In this document: piece after piece, positions 58,653-64,000 of the stretch
How the letters are laid out: each line of letters opens with the position of its first letter
How positions within the stretch are numbered: the first letter of the stretch is position 1
Assembly (NCBI GenBank): GCA_020634245.1
Contig: JACKCC010000027.1
Span: 1-64,000 of the forward strand
Reading direction: 5' to 3'
DNA length: 64,000 nt
DNA from: Ardenticatenaceae bacterium
Lineage (GTDB): Bacteria; Chloroflexota; Anaerolineae; Promineifilales; Promineifilaceae
The notes under the pieces: generated by a model
What the model was told of the DNA's origin: nothing
The model's database searches: none
Seen by the model: only the letters and a program-made list of their open reading frames with translations
Program-made: the position numbers and the translations under genes

Positions 58653-60176
58653 ATGATTGATAAAGATGCACCGATTGTTCTGGAAACGAAAGGGATGACG
58701 AAGCGATTCCCCGGTGTGCTGGCCAATGACCATGTGGATTTGAAGTTGTACAAAGGGGAAATTCTGGCGCTGCTAGGTGAAAATGGGGCCGGCAAAAGTA
58801 CGTTGATGAATATGATTTACGGCCTGTATCATCCGGACGAGGGCGAGATTTGGATCAAGGGTCAAAATGTCCGGTTGAATGACCCCGGTGATGCTATTTC
58901 TCGTGGTATTGGCATGGTACACCAGCATTTCCAACTGGTTCCTGTGATGACGGTGGCTGAGAATGTGATGTTGGGGGCGGAGATTACGCGGGGAATTCAT
59001 CTGGACCAGCGTACGGCCGTTAAAAAAGTCCGTGAACTCTCGCAGCAGTATGGACTGGAAGTGGACCCAACGGCCGTTATCGAAGACCTGCCAGTAGGCA
59101 CTCAGCAGCGGGTGGAAATCATCAAGGCGCTGTACCGTAATGCTGACATTTTGATTTTGGATGAGCCAACGGCCGTTCTCACACCGCAAGAAGCCAACGA
59201 ACTGTTCCGCATCATGCGCGACCTGACGGCACAAGGTGTTTCTATCATCTTCATCACCCACAAATTGAAAGAAGTGCTGGCTGTTGCTGACCGTGTTGGT
59301 GTATTGCGCGGCGGGCAGTACGTGGGTACGGCCGATCCCCAAACCGCTACCGAAGCCAGTCTGGCCGAGTTAATGGTGGGACGCAAAGTCATCTTGCAAG
59401 TCGATAAATCCAAGGCACACCCTGGCGATGTGGTTCTGCGGGTCGAAGATTTGGTGGTCGAAGATGACCGCGGCCAAATTGCTGTGGAAAAATTGAGTCT
59501 GGAAGTACGTGCCGGTGAAATATTGGGTGTAGCCGGGGTTCAGGGTAACGGTCAGCGCGAATTTGTTGAGGCTTTGACTGGTTTGCGACCGGTTGTTAGT
59601 GGTAAAGTCGCCATTGCAGGGCAGGATGTAACCAACGCCGCGCCGCGCACCGTTACGGAACTGGGCGTTGCCCATATCCCCGAAGACCGCGAAAAACATG
59701 GACTGGTGATGTCTTACACGCTGGCCGACAACATGGTTTTGAACCGGTATTACCAAAAGCCGTATGCCAATGGCATCATCTTGAACCAGGACAGAATTGA
59801 TCGGGATGGGGTGGCGCTGGTGGAAAAATATGATGTGCGTACTCCCAGCGTTTACACACCAGCCAGCAGTCTGTCTGGTGGTAATAAGCAGAAGGTGATT
59901 GTGGCCCGCGAGTTTTCGCGGGAGACGAAATTGCTCATTGCTAATCAACCTACGCGCGGTATTGATGTTGGTTCGATTGAGTTCATCCACAATCAAATTG
60001 TAGACCAGCGGGATAGCGGTGTGGCTGTTTTGGTCGTCTCGGCGGAGTTGGATGAAGTGCTGGGTTTGGCTGATCGGGTGGCGGTAATGTTTGACGGCCG
60101 TATCGTCAAAATTTTGCCCATTGCTGAAGCCACACGGGAGCGGGTTGGCCTGCTCATGGCCGGTTCCGACGCCTGA
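58653..60176 (+). CDS. Nucleoside ABC importer ATPase with two ABC domains (NupA/YufO-type)
   Basis: 507 aa. Domain 1: Walker A LLGENGAGKSTLMNMIYGLY, QHFQLVPVMTVAENVML, degenerate signature LPVGTQQRVEIIKAL and Walker B ILILDEPTAVLTPQE. Domain 2: VAGVQGNGQREFVEALTGLR (degenerate Walker A, no GKS), signature LSGGNKQKVIVARE, and LLIANQPTRGIDVGS, where the usual LDEP is NQP. So site 1 probably hydrolyses ATP and domain 2 is structural. Completes the importer; a terminator follows at 60191. Confidence 0.95.
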   Translation: MIDKDAPIVLETKGMTKRFPGVLANDHVDLKLYKGEILALLGENGAGKSTLMNMIYGLYHPDEGEIWIKGQNVRLNDPGDAISRGIGMVHQHFQLVPVMTVAENVMLGAEITRGIHLDQRTAVKKVRELSQQYGLEVDPTAVIEDLPVGTQQRVEIIKALYRNADILILDEPTAVLTPQEANELFRIMRDLTAQGVSIIFITHKLKEVLAVADRVGVLRGGQYVGTADPQTATEASLAELMVGRKVILQVDKSKAHPGDVVLRVEDLVVEDDRGQIAVEKLSLEVRAGEILGVAGVQGNGQREFVEALTGLRPVVSGKVAIAGQDVTNAAPRTVTELGVAHIPEDREKHGLVMSYTLADNMVLNRYYQKPYANGIILNQDRIDRDGVALVEKYDVRTPSVYTPASSLSGGNKQKVIVAREFSRETKLLIANQPTRGIDVGSIEFIHNQIVDQRDSGVAVLVVSAELDEVLGLADRVAVMFDGRIVKILPIAEATRERVGLLMAGSDA

Positions 60177-60190
60177 AACTAAAAACCTGA

Positions 60191-60235
60191 ATGCCGAACA
60201 CTGAATGATGAATTTGTTCAGTGTTCGGCATTTCT
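60191..60235 (+). terminator. Terminator of the importer operon
   Basis: ATGCCGAACACTGAA (60191-60205) pairs perfectly over 15 bp with TTCAGTGTTCGGCAT (60217-60231), followed by TTCT. It may also end the leftward gene at 60339. Confidence 0.7.
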
Positions 60236-60338
60236 ATGTTTTCATTGACGATTGGTCAATGGTACGGTTACCAATTAGTGTGATGATTCAATAACGGCCT
60301 AAAGGAAAACGGCTGTTATTGAAATCGTGTATGGCTTC

Positions 60339-63300
60339 CTACTCTCCTGTCCCTGTGAAGAAGATTGGGAAGTAATACGTATATCCATTAACACGATTGA
60401 TAACCTCTTGTAATTCCGCCAGAGTTGGAGGGCTGCTGAAAGGCGATAAACCAAGAGTTGTTGGATCGTTAAAACCCGCTTCATATTGATCCAACTTGGC
60501 CGGATCAACATTTTGGAGACCGACCATCACTAATTCACTGGCAGTTGGGCTTCCGTCCGCAGTCGCATCCGAAGCAGCAACGAGGGTCGTCAGTTGTTCA
60601 TCTAAAGTGTCATTATCCGTGCCATCATTGGGGTTTGTTCCTGCGTCCAGTTCGGTCGCATCACTGATACCATCGCTGTCTGTATCGGTGGTCAGGTTGA
60701 TGCCATCGATGATCGCTTGCAGTTCTGCCAGAGTAGTGGGCACAGGGCTGGCATTGGCGAATGCTTCCTCGTAACTGCTCATGCTGTCGGCCACAAGACG
60801 TACCAAACCAATATTGACCAAATCGGTGATAGTCGGTAAGCCATTGGCTGTGGCATCCGAGGCAGTGACAATGGTGGCCACTTGTTCAGCCTCAGTGTCG
60901 TTATCGGTGCCGACATTTGGATTTGTGCCCGCTTCAAACTCAGTCGCATCACTGATACCGTCACTGTCGCTGTCAACTGTGGCGTTATAGGCGTCAATGA
61001 TGGCTTGCAGTTCAGCCAGAGTGGTAGGAGCCGGGCTGGCGTTAGCAATGGCTTCTTCGTAACCGGCTACGCTGCCAGGGACGATATGAACCAGACCAAT
61101 GAGAACCAGATCGGTTTCGCTAGGAGCGCCATCGGCAGGTGCATCGGCGGCGGCGACGATGGTAGCAACTTGTTCCGCCTCGGTATCATTGTCGGTAGCG
61201 TCATTAGGATTAGTACCGGCATCCAGTTCTGTGGCGTTGCTAATGCCATCTCCATCGCCATCAGAAGTGGCATTGACGGCATCAATAATGGCTTGCAGGT
61301 CAGCAAGCGTCGTCGGGGCCGGGCTGGCATTGGCAAAGGCTTCTTCGTAATCGGCCATGCTGCCAGATACAGTGCGAACAAGACCAATGTTGGTTAAATC
61401 TGTGATAGTGGGCGCACCGTCCGCAGTCGCATCCGAAGCAGCCACGATGGTTGCCACCTGTTCAGCTTCCGTGTCATTATCGGTTCCGTCATTGGGGTTT
61501 GTACCCGCATCCAGTTCGGTCGCGTCACTGATGCCGTCACTGTCACTGTCTGTGGCTTGATTAATACCATCAATGATGGCTTGCAAATCAGCCAGAGAAG
61601 TGGGCACGGGACTGGCATTGGCGAATGCTTCTTCGTAATCGTTCATGCTGCCGGCCACGACACGAACAAGGCCAATGTTGCCTAATTCTGCTGCTGTTGG
61701 TAGACCATCAGCCGGAGCATCGGAAGCAGCGACAACGGTTGCGACTCGTTCAGCTTCGGTGTCATTGTCGGTACCATCATTGGGGTTGGTTCCAGCATCC
61801 AACTCGGTAGCATTGCTGAAGCCGTCGCCGTCACTGTCGGCGGTAGCGTTAACCCCGTCGATGATGGCCTGTAGATCGGCATAGGTGGTTGGGACTGGAC
61901 TGGCGTTGGCGATTGCTTCTTCGTAATCGCTAATGCTACCAGGATTGACATTTACCAGACCGATGTTGCTCAGATCATCTGCTGTAGGTGTGCCATTTGC
62001 CGTCGTGTTGGAAGCGGCAACAATGGTTGCGACTCGTTCTGATTCTTCATCGTTGTCAGAGCCAGCGGTAGGACTGGTGCCAGCTTCAAATTCAGTGGCG
62101 TCGCAAATGCCGTCATGATCTGTATCAATTGTTTGATTGACACCATCGATGATCGCTTGCAGTTCCACCAGGGTGGTGGGTGCCGGGCTGGCGTTGGCGA
62201 TTGCTGCTTCATAAGAGTCCATGCTGGTGGTGATTACGCGGATCAGACCGGAATTGGTGAGATCGGTTGCTGTCGGCGCTCCGTCAGCCGTGGTATCAGA
62301 AGCGGCAACGAGTGTTGCTACTTTTTCGGCTTCGGTATCATTATCAGTGCCATCGTTAGGATTCGTACCGGCGTCAATTTCTGTTGCATCGCTAATGCCA
62401 TCGGAATCGCTATCATTCCCCTGGTTCACACCATCTACGATGGCTTGGAGTTCGGCCAGGGTGGTGGGCGACGGGCTGGCATTGGCGAAGGCTTCTTCGT
62501 AGTCACTTAGACTGCTATTTACGAGGCGAACCAGACCGATGTTGGTTAAATCGGTTAAATTAGGCGCCCCGTCGGCGGGAGAATCGGAAGCGGCGACGAT
62601 TGTAGCAACTCGTTCAGCTTCGGTGTCATTGTCGGTGCCATCGTTCGGATTTGTCCCAGCATCATTTTCTGTGCCGTTGCTAATGCCATCGTTGTCGCCA
62701 TCGGAAGTGGCATTGACACCGTCAATAATGGCTTGCAGGTCGGCTTTTGTCGTGGGGGCCGGGCTGGCATTGGCAATCGCCTCTTCATAATCGCTCATAC
62801 TAGAGTAGTTGACGCGCAGTAGTCCAAGAGTCGGGTTGACCAAATCACCGGCAGTTGGGGCTCCATCGGCCGGTGAATCTGAGGCAGCAACGATGGTTGC
62901 GACTTGCTCTGCCTCGGTATCGTTATCAGTAGGGTCGTTCAGATCTGTGCCAGCATCATTTTCGGTAACATCTCTGATGCCGTCACCATCTGTATCGATT
63001 TCTACCGAAACAAACATGGAGTCAGGTGTGGGGTCTGCGAGTCCTTGACTGTCCGTCGCGGTGAGGGTAAATGTGAGCAAGCTGGGTGCTGCCGGGGCGG
63101 TGAAGGTAGGCATTGCAGCGGTGTCATCGCTCAGGGTAACGGCCGTTCCCCCGGTCTGCGCCCATAAATAAGTCAAAGGTGTGTCCCCTTCCACATCTGT
63201 ACTACCGGTTGCATTCAGAGTTACAACGTTGTTCGTGGCGACATATTGATCGGGGCCAGCACTGCTTACGGGGGCGTCGTTAACGGCCGTAATGTCAATA

Positions 63301-64000
63301 TTGGCTGTAGCTGATCCGGTGGTGCTGTCACTGGCCTGGGCGCTTACCGTTAAACCGCGCGTGGTGGTGTCGGGCGCGTCAGAAGTGTTTTCAAAAGTAA
63401 CGTGCTGGGCTACGGCCGTTACAACATCATCATTGATAGTGCCAGAGGAAAGCAGGCGAATATTGTCAACGTACAGATCGGCGCCTACCAGGTAACCGCC
63501 TGTGGCATCGTAAGTACCACCGACAAAAAGGAATTTATAATTTCCTTCGATGGTAATATTGGCGGTTTGGGTGTTCCAGGTAGACATCACATCGCCGCGT
63601 TGGCTGAACAGTTTTGTGTAAATAGTTTCGTCCTGTACCAGGAACCCAAATACTTCGTAATCGTCACCGCCACCCTGCGCCCGCCAATCGATTGAAATTT
63701 GGTCGCCAGGGAAGGCATAAAAGGATTGGGCGCTGACAGCATAGGGGCCATGAAGGGAGAGATTGCCGGTAGGATTATCACTTCTAGTGCCACCACTGTT
63801 TACAATATTACCATTGCTATGCAACAGCAGAGAGTTTGTGCCTTCAGAAGCGTAAACGGTAGATGTGGAGGCGGAAAAGGTGACGTTGCTGTTTGTTCCA
63901 AGAATGATTGTGCCCCAACCGGTTGTGAGGCCGCCATCCATGTAGTAATAAATGGGGTCACCATTCATGTCTTGAGCGTAATCGGTGCTGGAAGCGTTAA
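60339..64000 (-). CDS. C-terminal part of a giant secreted repeat protein (start lies beyond the right edge)
   Basis: The frame is open to base 64000, so at least 1220 residues are present and the N-terminus is missing. In order: a lectin-like segment with SSTDYAQDMNG and WGTIILGTNSNVT (about residues 1-180 of what is seen); a PKD/K319-like domain (PVSSAGPDQYVATNNVVTLN, then TPLTYLWAQTGGTAVTLSDD and LTFTLTATDSQGL); and nine repeats of about 96 residues. Each repeat opens with a calcium-type D-x-D-x-D-G motif (DSDSDGISDATELDAGTNPN) and closes with LADLQAIIDGVN. The end YYFPIFFTGTGE resembles the C-terminal motif of many secreted Chloroflexota proteins. Likely a surface or matrix protein. Repeats invite length variation. 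Confidence 0.85.
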   Translation of the reverse strand, partial: NASSTDYAQDMNGDPIYYYMDGGLTTGWGTIILGTNSNVTFSASTSTVYASEGTNSLLLHSNGNIVNSGGTRSDNPTGNLSLHGPYAVSAQSFYAFPGDQISIDWRAQGGGDDYEVFGFLVQDETIYTKLFSQRGDVMSTWNTQTANITIEGNYKFLFVGGTYDATGGYLVGADLYVDNIRLLSSGTINDDVVTAVAQHVTFENTSDAPDTTTRGLTVSAQASDSTTGSATANIDITAVNDAPVSSAGPDQYVATNNVVTLNATGSTDVEGDTPLTYLWAQTGGTAVTLSDDTAAMPTFTAPAAPSLLTFTLTATDSQGLADPTPDSMFVSVEIDTDGDGIRDVTENDAGTDLNDPTDNDTEAEQVATIVAASDSPADGAPTAGDLVNPTLGLLRVNYSSMSDYEEAIANASPAPTTKADLQAIIDGVNATSDGDNDGISNGTENDAGTNPNDGTDNDTEAERVATIVAASDSPADGAPNLTDLTNIGLVRLVNSSLSDYEEAFANASPSPTTLAELQAIVDGVNQGNDSDSDGISDATEIDAGTNPNDGTDNDTEAEKVATLVAASDTTADGAPTATDLTNSGLIRVITTSMDSYEAAIANASPAPTTLVELQAIIDGVNQTIDTDHDGICDATEFEAGTSPTAGSDNDEESERVATIVAASNTTANGTPTADDLSNIGLVNVNPGSISDYEEAIANASPVPTTYADLQAIIDGVNATADSDGDGFSNATELDAGTNPNDGTDNDTEAERVATVVAASDAPADGLPTAAELGNIGLVRVVAGSMNDYEEAFANASPVPTSLADLQAIIDGINQATDSDSDGISDATELDAGTNPNDGTDNDTEAEQVATIVAASDATADGAPTITDLTNIGLVRTVSGSMADYEEAFANASPAPTTLADLQAIIDAVNATSDGDGDGISNATELDAGTNPNDATDNDTEAEQVATIVAAADAPADGAPSETDLVLIGLVHIVPGSVAGYEEAIANASPAPTTLAELQAIIDAYNATVDSDSDGISDATEFEAGTNPNVGTDNDTEAEQVATIVTASDATANGLPTITDLVNIGLVRLVADSMSSYEEAFANASPVPTTLAELQAIIDGINLTTDTDSDGISDATELDAGTNPNDGTDNDTLDEQLTTLVAASDATADGSPTASELVMVGLQNVDPAKLDQYEAGFNDPTTLGLSPFSSPPTLAELQEVINRVNGYTYYFPIFFTGTGE
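60370..63002 (-). repeat. Nine tandem repeats of about 288 bp
   Basis: Unit of about 288 bp encoding 96 residues, nine copies with clear homology and amino-acid variation between copies (for example AATLVAAS, AATIVAAS-type tracts and GLVRLV, GLVRVV). The last copy is divergent and runs into the C-terminal end. The variation suggests age rather than recent expansion. Confidence 0.85.

Noticed and set aside
60496..63048. Many plus-strand frames of 60-170 codons opposite the repeat protein
   Set aside because: They repeat with the same 288-bp period as the true gene and are low-complexity antisense translations.

Overview
The window looks like a bacterial chromosome segment, most likely a Chloroflexota (Anaerolineae-type) genome. 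This is an inference from gene content: a giant SARP/BTAD-AAA-TPR regulator, RtcB with archease, a DUF4230 protein, a receiver-CpaE fusion, an endonuclease-type MutL, a BMP-family nucleoside ABC importer, and a secreted repeat protein ending in a YYFPIFF-like motif. The palindromic octamer ACGGCCGT is strikingly over-represented, with about 40 copies by eye in the last 24 kb alone. It serves as an internal marker of resident versus recently arrived DNA.

Region 1 (about 1-40.7 kb) is an integrated mobile element, or a stack of elements. Its right end is marked by an excisionase-like gene, a large serine recombinase and tRNA-Asp(GTC). The recombinase reading frame runs into the antisense strand of the tRNA. 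I found no matching left attachment site, so the left end probably lies outside the window. From left to right the element carries: small hypothetical genes, SSB, a methyltransferase and RadC (1-6.8 kb); an apparent replication/partition module (6.8-10.4 kb); a SARP-type regulator with a repeat operator (10.8-14.5 kb); a TraG/VirD4-like transfer ATPase with two replication-relaxation paralogues (15-19.8 kb); an accessory operon of small plasmid-type genes (20.6-23.8 kb); and a defence island (24-38.3 kb).

The replication module holds an ExeA-like ATPase coupled to a small putative DNA-binding protein. That protein's own coding sequence contains GCAA/GCAT tetranucleotide repeats, and a second copy of the array lies 400 bp downstream. 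Next come two DnaA-box-like sites, a roughly 500-nt very highly structured segment ending in a clean terminator (a candidate ornate large RNA or structured origin), and an archaeo-eukaryotic-type primase fused to a DnaG-like CHC2 zinc finger.

The defence island is a helicase (SNF2/DUF3883) - unknown - RecQ-nuclease - membrane protein - DUF1156 methyltransferase - membrane protein - Swt1-HEPN/DUF499 ATPase operon. It is driven by a good promoter that is back-to-back with the promoter of a short hairpin RNA. The methyltransferase gene is a visible mosaic, and a decayed copy of its first codons lies upstream of an inserted gene. A second short RNA with consensus promoter, mini-ORF and terminator lies just before the integrase.

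Region 2 (40.7-64 kb) is ordinary chromosome: a GT9 glycosyltransferase, ComEA, RtcB and archease, DUF3467, a translin-like protein, an APC permease, DUF4230, a receiver-CpaE fusion, MutL (with an 8-bp tandem repeat that could slip), an alpha/beta hydrolase, LutC and LutB, a BMP-permease-permease-ATPase nucleoside importer, and the C-terminal part of a giant secreted protein with nine roughly 96-residue Ca-binding-type repeats. Several gene junctions here carry simple-word inverted repeats that I did not find inside the element.
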